From Tessaracoccus defluvii (GTDB lineage Bacteria > Actinomycetota > Actinomycetes > Propionibacteriales > Propionibacteriaceae): 64,000 nucleotides of DNA. Numbering within the stretch: the first letter of the stretch is position 1; each line of letters opens with the position of its first letter. The notes beneath the pieces were generated by a model. That model was not told the origin of the DNA and did not search any database. It saw nothing but the letters and a program-made list of their open reading frames with translations. Location: contig NZ_CP060789.1 of assembly GCF_014489575.1 (NCBI RefSeq), forward strand, positions 3,100,001 to 3,164,000, in the 5' to 3' direction. Shown here piece after piece: positions 26,944 to 37,200 of this stretch. The position numbers and the translations under genes were made by a program.

Positions 26944-27191
26944 TCTTGAACCGGGGCTATCGGGGAGGCCGCCGAACGGGCTCGGGCGCCCAGGGAGCAG
27001 CGCAGAACCCACCGATAGTGCGTGTGCGTGCAGGACCCGGGGCGCCGTCAGTCGAGCTGGCGTCCCCCTGCTCGGCGCCGGCGACGGTCTGAACCTTCGA
27101 CGAGACCAACGGGATGCCTCAGGGCAAGCGCAGTCGGGTGTCATGCCCCCGTGCTCCGGCCGGGCGGCGATACAGGTGTGTCGACGCGGTG
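26944..27191. other. Gene-free stretch upstream of the hsp20 control region
   Basis: Together with 26852-26943 this leaves 340 bases without a gene between hsp20 and the short-chain dehydrogenase. Only the two HAIR boxes are recognisable. Open frames through it on both strands show no protein pattern, ribosome site or codon bias. Confidence 0.5.
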
Positions 27192-27866
27192 CTACTCGCG
27201 GCCCTCCTCGAGCGGGATGAGCATGGTGCGGAACTCGGTCGTGGAGGTGTGCAGCTCCCAGATCCGCTCTGCCACGCCGTCCACGCCGCCGTCGATCGAC
27301 AGCTTCGGGATCGAGCCCGGGATGACGAGCTGGAACACGCGAACGCCCTCGTCGGACAGGGCTTCGTGGAGCATCTCGCCGTAGGCGCTCTCGGCGGGGA
27401 AGGCCACCGACGTCCCCGAGAATCCGGCCCGGGCCTTCACCGAGGTGCCGCCGTTGATCAGGATGATCGTTCCTTCACCGGCCTCCCGCATGGCGGGAAG
27501 GACGGTTCGCGCCGCCGTGATCAAGCCCAGCGCCGAGAAGCTCAGCGCATCCAGTGCAAGCTCGGGAGTGAGGTCGAGCACCGGCTCGAGGTACGCGCGG
27601 GCGGGCAGTGGGCTGTACTGCAGTGCAGTGATCGGGCCGAGGTCCTTGGCCGCTGCTGTCAGGGCGGCCTCGAGGGCCGCGCCGTCGCGGACATCGGCCG
27701 AGTAGCCGCGCGCCGTCACCCCCTCGGATTCGAGTCTTTCGGCCAGGGCGTCGAGTTTCGCCTGATCGCGCGAGATCAGCGCGATCGAGAATCCTTCCCG
27801 TCCGAACCGGCGCGCGACCGCGGCGCCCAAGCCGCGGCCAGCTCCCACGATTGCCAACGTTGCCAC
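27192..27866 (-). CDS. Atypical short-chain dehydrogenase/reductase (SDR)
   Basis: This 224-residue protein starts at GTG 27866 directly after AAAGGAGACCACA. The Rossmann nucleotide-binding motif is GAGRGLGAAVARRFG (6-20) and the NAG-like position reads QYSPLPAR. The catalytic zone reads AFPAESAYGEMLHEAL: a Tyr is present but the Lys four residues later (YxxxK) is not, and the usual Ser site reads GGTSVKA. It may bind NAD(P) without classical dehydrogenase activity. Neighbouring genes give no hint of a pathway. Confidence 0.85.
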   Translation of the reverse strand: MATLAIVGAGRGLGAAVARRFGREGFSIALISRDQAKLDALAERLESEGVTARGYSADVRDGAALEAALTAAAKDLGPITALQYSPLPARAYLEPVLDLTPELALDALSFSALGLITAARTVLPAMREAGEGTIILINGGTSVKARAGFSGTSVAFPAESAYGEMLHEALSDEGVRVFQLVIPGSIPKLSIDGGVDGVAERIWELHTSTTEFRTMLIPLEEGRE

Positions 27867-27965
27867 TGTGGTCTCCTTTGACTCAGAGGTGTGCCTTGTC
27901 CCGAGCCTAGCCGGAGACATAACGGTGCCGTCGGGCGGGGTGGACGGGGCGTGATCCTGTCCGGC

Positions 27966-28934
27966 TCAACCCATCGGTGAGCTGAGGATTGTCTCGTTCA
28001 ACACCACGAGGAGAACGAAGATCAGCAGCGTGACGAGGGTGTGGATCGACAGCACCGTGGCCGCGAAGTGGTTGTTCGCCTCGTTCTTGGAGAAGACCGG
28101 AATCACGAACGGGGCCGGGAGCGAGAACATGAGCAGGATCGCCAGGAGCAGCTGGGGATCGTAGGGCACGATCGCGAATACGACCACGCTCACCAGGCCC
28201 GCCAGCGGCGCCATGACCGCCAGCCGCAGCAGCACGACGCGGATCGCCGGCCCGACGGACGCCTGTGTCGACACGCTTTCGTAGCCGATCGCGAACAGGA
28301 TCAGCACCGCAGTGGGACCGGCGATGAAGGCAGCCGTGTCGCGGATCAACGGGCCCGCGAGCGTCGTGTCGAGGGCGGACGACGCCCCAGTGATGCTGAG
28401 GAGTAGCCCCGCCAGGATGGCCACCATGACCGGCTGGCGCAGCGTGCGGATCAGCGTCGCCTTCGCGCCCACCCTGGCCCCACCCTCGGCGAGGAGGACG
28501 GTGACGAAGACTCCGAAGACGAAGAGCTCATGCCCGATGTCCAGGACCGCGAGATTCGAGGCGTGCGCGCTGCCCACCAGCAGGGTGTAGAGCGGAAACC
28601 CGAGCATGCCCATCTCATAGCCGGAGAACAGGTACGGGTACAGCTCCCGGTTCATGCCCGAGGAGTGGCGCCGGATCCAGAAGGCGACCCCGAACGTCGC
28701 TAGGCAGACCACGAAGATGACCACCGAGATGGCCCCGGTGCTCGCCGACAATCGCAGCGAGTAGAACGCCCCGAAGATCACGAAGGGCAGGGTGAAGTTC
28801 GCTACGAGCGCCTTGATTGCCGCGACGCCGTCGGGGCCGATCACCTGTCTCCGGGCCGCGACCGCGCCGAGCAGCAGGCAGACGAAGATGGGCAGCACCT
28901 TCGCGAGCACCCCGAGAGCAACCTCCATGGTCAC
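27966..28934 (-). CDS. AEC-family (auxin efflux carrier-like) membrane transporter
   Basis: This 322-residue membrane protein has about ten hydrophobic helices in the two-bundle AEC arrangement: VLAKVLPIFVCLLLGAVAAR, GVAAIKALVANFTLPFVIFG, YPYLFSGYEMGMLGFPLYTL and the second half from LRQPVMVAILAGLLLSITGA. The family moves small organic acids such as malate. ATG 28934 or 28928 can both start it; the first is kept. It is divergent from the nitronate monooxygenase gene. Confidence 0.9.
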   Translation of the reverse strand: MTMEVALGVLAKVLPIFVCLLLGAVAARRQVIGPDGVAAIKALVANFTLPFVIFGAFYSLRLSASTGAISVVIFVVCLATFGVAFWIRRHSSGMNRELYPYLFSGYEMGMLGFPLYTLLVGSAHASNLAVLDIGHELFVFGVFVTVLLAEGGARVGAKATLIRTLRQPVMVAILAGLLLSITGASSALDTTLAGPLIRDTAAFIAGPTAVLILFAIGYESVSTQASVGPAIRVVLLRLAVMAPLAGLVSVVVFAIVPYDPQLLLAILLMFSLPAPFVIPVFSKNEANNHFAATVLSIHTLVTLLIFVLLVVLNETILSSPMG

Positions 28935-29060
28935 CTCACACCTCCGCCTGCAGTGTATTGAGGGTCCCCGACGGCGCCATCGCGGGCCCCGACAACCTCC
29001 CGCGGGTGTCTGGTTTGCCCGCCATGGCAGGCAGAGGCGTGCTGTCGGGGAGGATGTGAG
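28935..29060. promoter_or_regulatory. Divergent promoter region with matched inverted elements
   Basis: CTCACACCTCC (28935-28945) and GGAGGATGTGAG (29049-29060) are near-exact inverted copies flanking the gap, and CCCCGAC occurs twice (about 28973 and 28988) with its complement GTCGGGG at 29044-29050. The layout would suit one regulator acting on both divergent genes. Symmetry only; no regulator gene lies nearby. Confidence 0.3.
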
Positions 29061-29086
29061 ATGACACCGCGACGAAGGAGTTCCGC

Positions 29087-30115
29087 GTGACCGATCCGCT
29101 TCTCAGGTCCCCGCTGCCCATCGTCGCCGCGCCCATGGCTGGAGGGCCCACGACCGTGCTGCTGGCGCGTGCTGTCGCGTCCGCTGGGGCATTCCCTTTT
29201 CTCGCCGGGGGATACAAGACCCGCGAGGCGCTCGCGGCGGAGATCGACGCACTGCGGGGGCATGTGTCGGAGTTCGGCGTGAACCTGTTCGTCCCCTCGG
29301 ACGATCCCGTCGATGCGTCCGCCTTCGCCGCCTACGCGGAGGAGCTCGCGGAGGAGGCCGCCGTCTACGGGCTCGAACTCGAGGCTACGCCCGTGACAGA
29401 CGACGACGATTGGGACGCGAAGCTCGCGCTTCTCCTGGAGACCCCCGTGGCGGTCGTCTCTTTCACGTTCGGCCTGCCTGACCCAGCCGACGTCGTCCGG
29501 CTGCAGCGGGTCGGCACCCAGGTGCACGCAACGGTCACGACACCGGACGAGGCCAGCCGGGCGCGACAGGCCGGGGTCGACGGACTCATCGTGCAGGGAC
29601 CGTCGGCGGGTGGGCACAGCGCCACGTTCGACCCGACCCGACCCATCGAGCCGTGGGAGACAGCGGAACTCGTGCGCGCGGTCCTCGACGTGGTGGACCT
29701 GCCGGTGATCGCCGCCGGTGGTGTGGACGGGCCGGACGCCGTCTGGGCGCTGCTCCGGGCAGGGGCGCGGGCAGTGGCGGTGGGCACGCTGCTGCTGCGC
29801 ACCGACGAGGCCGGGACCTCACCGACGCACCGGATGGCACTGGGAGATCCCCGGTTCACTGAGACGGTGTTGACCCGGGCGTTCACCGGCCGTCCGGCCC
29901 GGGCGCTGCGCAACGGCTTCGTGGATCGACACGTCGGAAGCGCTCCCAACGCCTACCCGGCGGTGCATCACCTCACCAGGGCGCTGCGGCAGGCCGCGGC
30001 GAAGGCCGGTGACGCCGACCGCCTCCACCTCTGGGCCGGCACCGGATGGCGACAAGCCACAGAGGGACCGGCCGCCGCCGTCATCGGTCACCTCGCCGAG
30101 GGCGTCTCGGCGTAG
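29087..30115 (+). CDS. Nitronate monooxygenase (2-nitropropane dioxygenase family)
   Basis: This 342-residue FMN-dependent TIM-barrel enzyme oxidises alkyl nitronates. N-terminal LPIVAAPMAGGPTT is the family's substrate/FMN entry; GLIVQGPSAGGHSATFD holds the His near the flavin; LPVIAAGGVDGPDAVWALLRAG and AVAVGTLLLRTDEA bind the FMN phosphate. GTG 29087 was chosen after GAAGGAGTTCC. Nitronate poison 3-nitropropionate is a plant product, but no such link is visible here. Confidence 0.9.
   Translation: MTDPLLRSPLPIVAAPMAGGPTTVLLARAVASAGAFPFLAGGYKTREALAAEIDALRGHVSEFGVNLFVPSDDPVDASAFAAYAEELAEEAAVYGLELEATPVTDDDDWDAKLALLLETPVAVVSFTFGLPDPADVVRLQRVGTQVHATVTTPDEASRARQAGVDGLIVQGPSAGGHSATFDPTRPIEPWETAELVRAVLDVVDLPVIAAGGVDGPDAVWALLRAGARAVAVGTLLLRTDEAGTSPTHRMALGDPRFTETVLTRAFTGRPARALRNGFVDRHVGSAPNAYPAVHHLTRALRQAAAKAGDADRLHLWAGTGWRQATEGPAAAVIGHLAEGVSA
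30094..30112 (+). terminator. Weak hairpin at the end of the nitronate monooxygenase gene
   Basis: CGCCGAG-GGCGT-CTCGGCG makes a perfect 7-bp stem overlapping the last codons; the stop follows at once. There is no U-tract. The 30116-30337 gap downstream holds nothing recognisable. Confidence 0.3.
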
Positions 30116-30337
30116 CGGGGGGCAGCGATAGCGATGCGGTCGGGTGCCCCATCAACCGAAGTGCGCGGCGATGTCGAGCTCCATTCCAACGCGGAGCTGA
30201 CCGGCCCCCGTGAAACCCCGGGGCGGGCTGCCCGGTAGGGTATCGACACCGCCGACCATCCGGGCTCGGCAAGGAGTGTCAACCGCACGGAAGCGGGCAG
30301 ATCCACGGGCCCGTGACGCCGAGAGGAAGATCCTCCC

Positions 30338-31013
30338 TTGAGTCGATTTCAGCGTCGTGGCCACTATCGGCGCAGCCCCAATGGCGGGTATCACTACGTT
30401 CGGCCTCACGCCGTTGACCGGGGATCGTCCTATCAACATCCCTCCCCCGACCGGCGATACTCCCCCAGCCCAACTCACCACTCACCGCCGCAGCCTGTCC
30501 AGCCGATCTTCGTGGGTCACCCCGTTGCCTCGACTGCCGAACGCAACCTGCCCCGTCTGTGGTGCCAGCGTCTTCTTCTGGAGGAACCGGGCCGGCTCGA
30601 AGGTCTGGTTCGACGCGCTCGGAGCCCCATGGCCAAAGCACCCGTGCCTCGATCTCCCGGCGTTCGCCACGAGGCAACGCCGCATTGACGTCGCCTGGGC
30701 ACGCCTCCGGGCGGAAGGACCGTTACCCCCGGCTCGAGAAGTCAGGTACGACGCGGGCAGCCGAATGGAGGGCGGCGGCTGCTTCCTGATCGTCGGCGTG
30801 ACCATTCTCGTCGTGTGGATGCTCATCTGGTGGCTGAGCGCTCTCGCCGACAAGTCCAGTGTTCTCGGGCTCGTGGGCCCAGCGGCCGCAACGATGGCCT
30901 TGGTCTTCCTCGCCACCGTGACCCGTCGCCTTACGAAGCGGCATGCCCTGCGCCGAGAAGCCGAGCGCGCATTCGCTCTTACTCGCAGATTCGGCGACTT
31001 AGACCGACGCTAG
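30338..31013 (+). CDS. Hypothetical zinc-ribbon plus membrane protein, probable frame break
   Basis: The beginning (TTG 30338: FQRRGHYRRSPNGGYHYVRP) and the rest (ATCPVCGASVFFWRNRAGSK, WFDALGAPWPKHPCLD, then two hydrophobic helices at about VGVTILVVWMLIWWL and AAATMALVFLATV) read in different frames, switching around 30530-30555. Both parts resemble one class of widespread bacterial hypothetical proteins with an N-terminal HYRR..NG motif and a C..C zinc-ribbon. As read, the second part alone forms an open frame from GTG 30357. The site of the break is not a simple one-base loss, so a shorter real gene remains possible. Confidence 0.5.
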
Positions 31014-31051
31014 CGAAACTCATCGTTCTCTATCCTGGTAATCTGGAGCGC

Positions 31052-33562
31052 ATGACAGAGACGTCAGCCACCGACCCTCGCGTCGTTCCACTCGAGGCCT
31101 TCGGCAGCGCCGACCTCGCCGTCGTCGGCGGGAAAGCCGCCAATCTCGGCGAACTCCTGCGCGCCGGGCTCCCGGTGCCGCCCGGCTTCGTCGTCACCAC
31201 CGACGCCTACGCCGCCGCGGCGGAGCGGAGCGGGCTGGCAGAACTCCTGGCCGACCCTGCGGTCCGACCCGCCGACCTGCGGGCAGCGATCGAGGCAGTC
31301 GACGTCCCCTCCGATCTGCGCGACGCCATCGCCGCCGCCTACGCCGGGTTGGGATCCGGTGTTCCGGTGGCGGTCCGATCGAGTGCGACGGCCGAGGACC
31401 TGCCCGGTGCGGCCTTCGCCGGCCAGCAGGACACATACCTCAACGTGATCGGGCCCGACGCCGTCGTCGACGCCGTGCGACGGTGCTGGGCCTCGCTGTG
31501 GACCGACCGTGCCGTGTCCTACCGGAGCGACCGCTCCGTCGACCAGGCCGAGGTGCGCATCGCCGTCGTCGTCCAGGCCATGGTGGCCTCCGAGACGGCA
31601 GGCGTGATGTTCACCGCCGACCCAGTCAGCGGCACGCGCGACCGCGTCGTCGTCGATGCCGGTGCCGGGCTCGGCGAGGCCGTCGTCTCCGGGCTCGTCA
31701 CCCCGGACCACTACGCCCTCGACCGCGACGGCAGACTGCTGGACTGGACGCCCGGTCGCGGGGAGGTCGTCGTCCTTGCGGAGGCAGGGGGCGGAGTGCG
31801 ACACGAGGCCGGCGACGCCGCCCGTGCAGCCACCAGCGGTGAGCCGCTGCTCGACCGCGCCGCCCTCGCCGCCCTGGCCCGCCTCGCCGGCACCATCGCC
31901 GACCACTTCGGGCGCCCGCAGGACATCGAGTGGGCCATCGCGGCCGGCCGCGTGTGGATCCTTCAGGCTAGGCCGATGACGGCACTGCCGCCCGAGACCC
32001 CGCCGCTGAACCGCATCCAGCGCCTCCAGGCGTCCATCCTCACCGAATACCTGCCGGTGCGGCCCTATCCGATGGACGTCACCACCACCGTCGAGCACGG
32101 GCCCGCGGCGATGATGGCCCAGATCGGCCGCCACTACGGCATTCGCGGAATGTTCGAGGACATCGTGCGTGAGGAGGACGGCGTCGCCGTCCAGATCCTG
32201 CCCTCGCAGCCCCGACCGTCGCTCAAGACGCTGGCGAGCATCGGGCAGCTCATCCGCAGGATCCGGACCCTGCGACCGGCGACCTGGTCGGAGGATCCCC
32301 GGCAGACGATGTTCCTCGCGGAGGTCGCCGCACTCGAGGCGCTGGACCTTTCGACGCTGTCGTGGCGGGAGTTGATCGCGGTGCCGACCCGCGCGCTCGC
32401 AGCCCAGGACTACTGCCGCGATCTCCGTGTCGACTACCTGCCCGGCGCGGCGGCGGCCCTGGTCAAGGTGGTGCTGCCGGTGACCATCCTCGGGCGCCGC
32501 TCGCTGATTCCCGACCTGCTCGGCGGCGTCCGCACCCGCACCCAGGAAGCCAACGATGCGCTGGCCAGGCTGGCCGACGAGGTGCGGGCCGACCCTGACC
32601 TCCGGGTCGCCCTGACCGGCCCCGACCTGGACGGCGCCCTCGCCGCGCTGCGCATCGATAGCCGGTTCGGGGGGTTCGTCGGCCGTGTCGACGACTTCCT
32701 CGCCGAGTTCGGGCGCCGCGAGACGACCTCACCCCTGCTGGTCAGCGCCCCCACGCTCGCCGAGTCGCCCGGAATCGTGCTCGGGGTGGTGCTCGCGGCC
32801 GTCGAGCAGCCGCCACGCGACGGGGAGGCCGTCTCCCGATCGGCCGAGGCCCTCAGCCGGCTGCTCGCCCACCCCCGGCTCCGCCGCAGCCCCCGCAGGC
32901 AGGCCTTGATGCGCCGACGCGTGCAGAGGGCCCGGGAGGCCGTGGCGCTCCGCGAGGACACGCACTTCTACTTCACGGCCGCGGTCCCGACGCTGCGCGG
33001 CGCGATCCTCGAGATCGGTCGCCGCCTGCACGACGCCGGGCTGCTGACGGCGCCGTCGGACGTCTTCCATCTCCGCTGGGAGGAGGTGGCCGCCATCGGC
33101 GATCCGACGGCGATCCGCCCCGCGAATGCGGACAGCCTGCGTGACCGCATCCGACGCCGGACGGCACGGCGGGCCGAGCTCGGGGGCGTCCCGATGATCG
33201 ACACCCGACGAGTCTTCCCTGCGGCCGGCGGCGGCGACGCCGTCGTGACCGGGACGCCGGCCTGCTCCGGCACCGTGACGGCGGTCGCCCGGATCGTCGG
33301 TTCCACCGACGATTTCTCCCGCCTCGGCGACGGCGAGATCCTGGTGTGCCCCTACACGAACCCGGCGTGGACGCCGCTCTTCCAGCGCGCGGCTGCCGTC
33401 GTCGTCGACAGCGGATCGATCGCGTCGCACGCGGCCATCGTCGCCCGCGAGTACGGCATCCCCGCCGTCATGGGCACGGGCTCCGGCACCACGGCCATCG
33501 TCGACGGCGAGACCGTCACGGTCGACGGCACCTGCGGATGCGTCACCCGGGCGGCGCGATGA
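31052..33562 (+). CDS. PEP-synthase-like / rifampicin-phosphotransferase-like enzyme
   Basis: This 836-residue protein has the pyruvate-phosphate-dikinase ATP-grasp domain (about 10-310: VVGGKAANLGELLRAGLPVP, VRSSATAEDLPGAAFAGQQD, FTADPVSGTRD), a middle helical region, and the mobile phosphohistidine domain (about 740-836: GSIASHAAIVAREYGIPAVM with catalytic His793). No PEP/pyruvate-binding TIM barrel follows, unlike true PEP synthase (about 790 residues with that barrel); the ATP-grasp plus His domain with a specific middle part is the layout of antibiotic phosphotransferases such as Rph. ATG 31052. Stop overlaps the TetR start (ATGA). Substrate unproven. Confidence 0.82.
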   Translation: MTETSATDPRVVPLEAFGSADLAVVGGKAANLGELLRAGLPVPPGFVVTTDAYAAAAERSGLAELLADPAVRPADLRAAIEAVDVPSDLRDAIAAAYAGLGSGVPVAVRSSATAEDLPGAAFAGQQDTYLNVIGPDAVVDAVRRCWASLWTDRAVSYRSDRSVDQAEVRIAVVVQAMVASETAGVMFTADPVSGTRDRVVVDAGAGLGEAVVSGLVTPDHYALDRDGRLLDWTPGRGEVVVLAEAGGGVRHEAGDAARAATSGEPLLDRAALAALARLAGTIADHFGRPQDIEWAIAAGRVWILQARPMTALPPETPPLNRIQRLQASILTEYLPVRPYPMDVTTTVEHGPAAMMAQIGRHYGIRGMFEDIVREEDGVAVQILPSQPRPSLKTLASIGQLIRRIRTLRPATWSEDPRQTMFLAEVAALEALDLSTLSWRELIAVPTRALAAQDYCRDLRVDYLPGAAAALVKVVLPVTILGRRSLIPDLLGGVRTRTQEANDALARLADEVRADPDLRVALTGPDLDGALAALRIDSRFGGFVGRVDDFLAEFGRRETTSPLLVSAPTLAESPGIVLGVVLAAVEQPPRDGEAVSRSAEALSRLLAHPRLRRSPRRQALMRRRVQRAREAVALREDTHFYFTAAVPTLRGAILEIGRRLHDAGLLTAPSDVFHLRWEEVAAIGDPTAIRPANADSLRDRIRRRTARRAELGGVPMIDTRRVFPAAGGGDAVVTGTPACSGTVTAVARIVGSTDDFSRLGDGEILVCPYTNPAWTPLFQRAAAVVVDSGSIASHAAIVAREYGIPAVMGTGSGTTAIVDGETVTVDGTCGCVTRAAR

Positions 33563-34158
33563 CTGCCCCGGACCACCGGACAGCCCCCCGCCGCAGGGGA
33601 GAAGCCCTTGTCAACGCGATTCTGGCCGCCACCGTCGAGGAACTCGAGGAGCGGGGCTACGGGGGCCTGACGATGGACGGCGTCGCCCGACGCGCCGGGG
33701 CCAGCAAGGCCTCCCTGTATCGCCGCTGGGAAACCCGTTCCGCACTGGTGATGGACGCCGTCTACCGGCTGGCCCCGCACCCGGGGGACATTCCCGACGC
33801 CGGCGCCCTCCGCAACGATCTCCTCGCCGTCCTCCGGCACAGCGCGGCGACACTTCAGGGGCCTGCGGGGGCGCCACTGCGCGGAATGCTCTCCGAGGCG
33901 CTTCCCGAACCGGGACGGGTCGGTGAGCTCCGCGCCCGCTCCCAGGGCAGGAACCGAGAGCTCATGGCGGAGGTGCTGCGTCGCGCCGTCGACCGGGGCG
34001 AGATCTCGCCCGGTGCGGTGACCGACCTTCGGCTCGAGGTCGGCGTCGCCCTCCTCCGCAACCATTACCTGTTCCGCGACGACCCGCTCGACGACGCCGT
34101 CATCGTCCAGGTGGTCGACGACGTGCTGCTGCCGCTGTTCGCCGCGGCGCCCGGCTGA
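33559..34158 (+). CDS. TetR family regulator
   Basis: This 199-residue regulator has the N-terminal helix-turn-helix ALVNAILAATVEELEERGYG then TMDGVARRAGASKASLYRRW (about residues 15-60) and a variable ligand-binding helical domain. ATG 33559 overlaps the phosphotransferase stop, so the two genes are co-translated; it likely controls that gene in response to its substrate. It is not obviously linked to the GH115 gene 107 bases downstream, which has its own gap. Confidence 0.92.
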   Translation: MTAPDHRTAPRRRGEALVNAILAATVEELEERGYGGLTMDGVARRAGASKASLYRRWETRSALVMDAVYRLAPHPGDIPDAGALRNDLLAVLRHSAATLQGPAGAPLRGMLSEALPEPGRVGELRARSQGRNRELMAEVLRRAVDRGEISPGAVTDLRLEVGVALLRNHYLFRDDPLDDAVIVQVVDDVLLPLFAAAPG

Positions 34159-34265
34159 TTCGAGCCCAGTTCAGACGAAGTCGACCGGCGGCTGGGAAGG
34201 CCGTTCCGTCTGGGGTAGCGTTTTCCCAGACCCACCATCACCTGTCCGCGACGGAGCGACCGACC

Positions 34266-37200
34266 GTGCATCCCTACCTCTGCGACGACGGCGGGCACCT
34301 GCTGGCCAGCCAGGGCACCGCGACCGCCATCGCCGTGGCCCCCACCGAGTCCACCGCCGTCCTCAGCGCGGCAGATGCGCTCGCCGCGGATCTGCGCGCA
34401 GTCTGCGGAGCCGAGCCGACGCTGCAGCAGACGGTCTCCGGGGCCCGGATCGTTGTCGGCACGCTCGGCTTCTCTCCGCTGGTCGATGACGCCGTCGCCT
34501 CCGGGGCGCTCGCCGTCGACCTCCTCCGGGACGAGGCGGGGGATTTCCGTTGGGAGGCCTTCCTGATCCAGGCCGTGGGGGAGGCCCTCTACGTCGTCGG
34601 GACGGACCGGCGCGGCACGGTCTTCGGGATCTACGACCTGTGCGAGGCCATGGGCGTCTCGCCCTGGTACTGGTTCGGGGACGTCCCGGTGCGCACCCGC
34701 CCCGAGGTGCGGTTCCGCGCGGAAACCCGGCACGCCGACTGGCCAGGGGTCGCCTACCGCGGCATCTTCATCAACGACGAGGAGGAGCTCGAACGCTGGG
34801 CGCAGGAGCACACCGGCGACGACACCATCGGACCTGAGACGTACGCGCGGCTGTTCGAACTGGTGCTCCGCCTGAAGGGCAACTACGTCTGGCCCGCCAT
34901 GCACGTCAACGCCTTCAACCTCGATCCGGCGAACGGGCGCCTGGCAGACGACCTCGGCGTCGTCATCGGCTCCAGCCACTGCGACATGCTCCTGCGCAGC
35001 AACGAGCACGAGTTCGAGGGCTGGGCGGCCTACGACTACTCCCTTCCCGGCCGCAACCGCGACGAGCTCATCGAGTACTGGCGTGGGAGTGTCCGGCAGA
35101 ACGGCGGCTACGAGGTGTCGTGGACCGTCGGCATGCGCGGCATCCACGACACCGGCTTCTCCACCGCCGCGATCGACGGGGACGACTCGCTCACCGAGGT
35201 CGGTCGGCACCGGGCGAGGGTCGACCTGCTCGGCCGCGTCATCGCCGACCAGCGACGCCTCCTTGTCGACGAGCTCGGCGACCGCGGCCGCGACTGCCTG
35301 CAGCTGTTCATCCCCTACAAGGAGGTCCTTCCCCTCTATGACGGCGGGCTCGAGCTTCCCGATGACGTCACCGTCGTGTGGGCCAACGACAACTTCGGAT
35401 ACGTCCGGCGCTACCCGACGGGCGCCGAGCTGGACCGGCCCGGCGGCCACGGGCTCTACTACCACTCCTCCTACTGGTCGGTGCCGCCGCGCAGCTACCT
35501 CGCGACGTCGTCGACACCGCTGGCGTTGATGCGTGCCGAACTGACGAAGGCCTGGGACCACGGCATCCGCCGGCTGTGGGTCGACAACGTCGGCGGGCTG
35601 AAGCCGCTCGAGTTGGAGACCGAGTTCTTCCTGCGCTGCGCCTGGCAGGCGGGCAAGGAGACGACGACCTCCGACGTCGCGGGCTTCGTCACCACCTGGT
35701 TCGACGCGAACTTCTCCGGCGGGCGGGGAGCGGAGGTCGGCGAGCTGTATGCCCGGTACTACCGGCTGAACAACCAGCGCAAGATCGAGCACCTCGACGG
35801 CGACGCCTTCAGTCTGACGTCGGACGGAGACGAGGCGGCCCGCCGGGTGCGAGACCTGGCCGACATCGCTGCGCGGATTGCTTCGATCGCCGTCGAACTT
35901 CCGATCGGGGAGCGCGACGCGTTCCTCCAGCTCATCGGCATCAAGGTGCACCTGGCGTACCTCGTCGCGGCGCAGTTCGCGTACGCGGACCGATCGCGGC
36001 TCGCGCTCGCGCAGGGCCGGCCCGCGGCGGCCGACGCGTACACCGTCAGGTCGAAGGAGTACGACGCGTGCAAGCGGGCGCTGCTGCACTCCTACAACGA
36101 GATCCTGTCGGATGGGCGGTGGTCGCGGATGCTGGAGCCCGAGAGCTCGCCGCCGCCGGCGATGGCGCTCGCTCCGGCGGCGACGCCGGCGCTGACGATC
36201 GGCGAACCGGGGCTGGGAGTCGCGGTCCGGGGCCGCGAGCAGCCGGGCGTCGGTGACGGACTGGTCTTCTGGCCGGATGGGCGCGACACGTTATGGATCG
36301 ATGTGTTCAGCACCGGCGCCGCGGGGGTGCCGTTCGAGGTGTCGGCGGAGCCGTGGCTGAAGGTGTCGCCGTCGTCGGGGGTGCTGGATCCGGACGTGCG
36401 GCTGCAGGTCTCGGTCCCTGAGCTTGTCGAAGGGCCAGCCCCCGTACGGCCCTTCGAGACGCTCGCTGGCGCTCGCTCCTCAGGGACCGTCGTCATCACG
36501 GCCGCCGGTCAGACCGTCGCCGTGCCCGTCAGTATCGTCGCCACCGCCCCCGTCCCCAGCGACTTCAGCGGTTCCATCGAGGCCGACGGCCACATCAGCA
36601 TCGATCCCTCCCGCCCCGACGGCGGCTCCGGATGGCGCGTCGTGCCCTGGCTCGGGCGCGACCACAACGACGCCGTCGCCGCGACCGCCGACGCGGGAGC
36701 CCTCCTCGAGTACCGCCTGTTCCTCCACACGCCCGGCGCCCACACCCTCGAACTCCACCGCCTGCCGACCCTGAACTCGACCGGGCGCATCCGCGTCGGG
36801 ATCAGCGTCGACGGCGGCGAGACGATCGTCGTCGAGTCGCCGACCACCGACGAGTACCGCGGTGACTGGGAGGAAGCCGTCCTCGACAACGTGGAGCGCC
36901 TCAGCGTGCAGCTTCCCCACCTCGGCGGCGGTGGGCACGTCCTGCGACTGCACGCCGTCGACGAGCACGTCACGCTCAGCAAGCTGATCGTCCACACCGC
37001 GCCCGTCGCGCCCAGCAACCTCGGGCCCTCGTTCAGCCGCCACACCGACCGGCCCTTCGAACCGACCCCGGATCCCGATCCTGGTCTGCCCGACGCTCTC
37101 CGGGCGTCGCTGCTGGGGCTCTACCGCGTCGACCCGGCCGCAGTGCCCCCGCGTCCGACCCTGTACGTGGGCGGCGCCGCGAAGGTCGATCCCGACCAGG

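Noticed and set aside
36414-36488. CRISPR-like or transposon insertion in GH115
   Set aside because: There are no target duplications or transposase; nested arms and length fit a short palindromic repeat.
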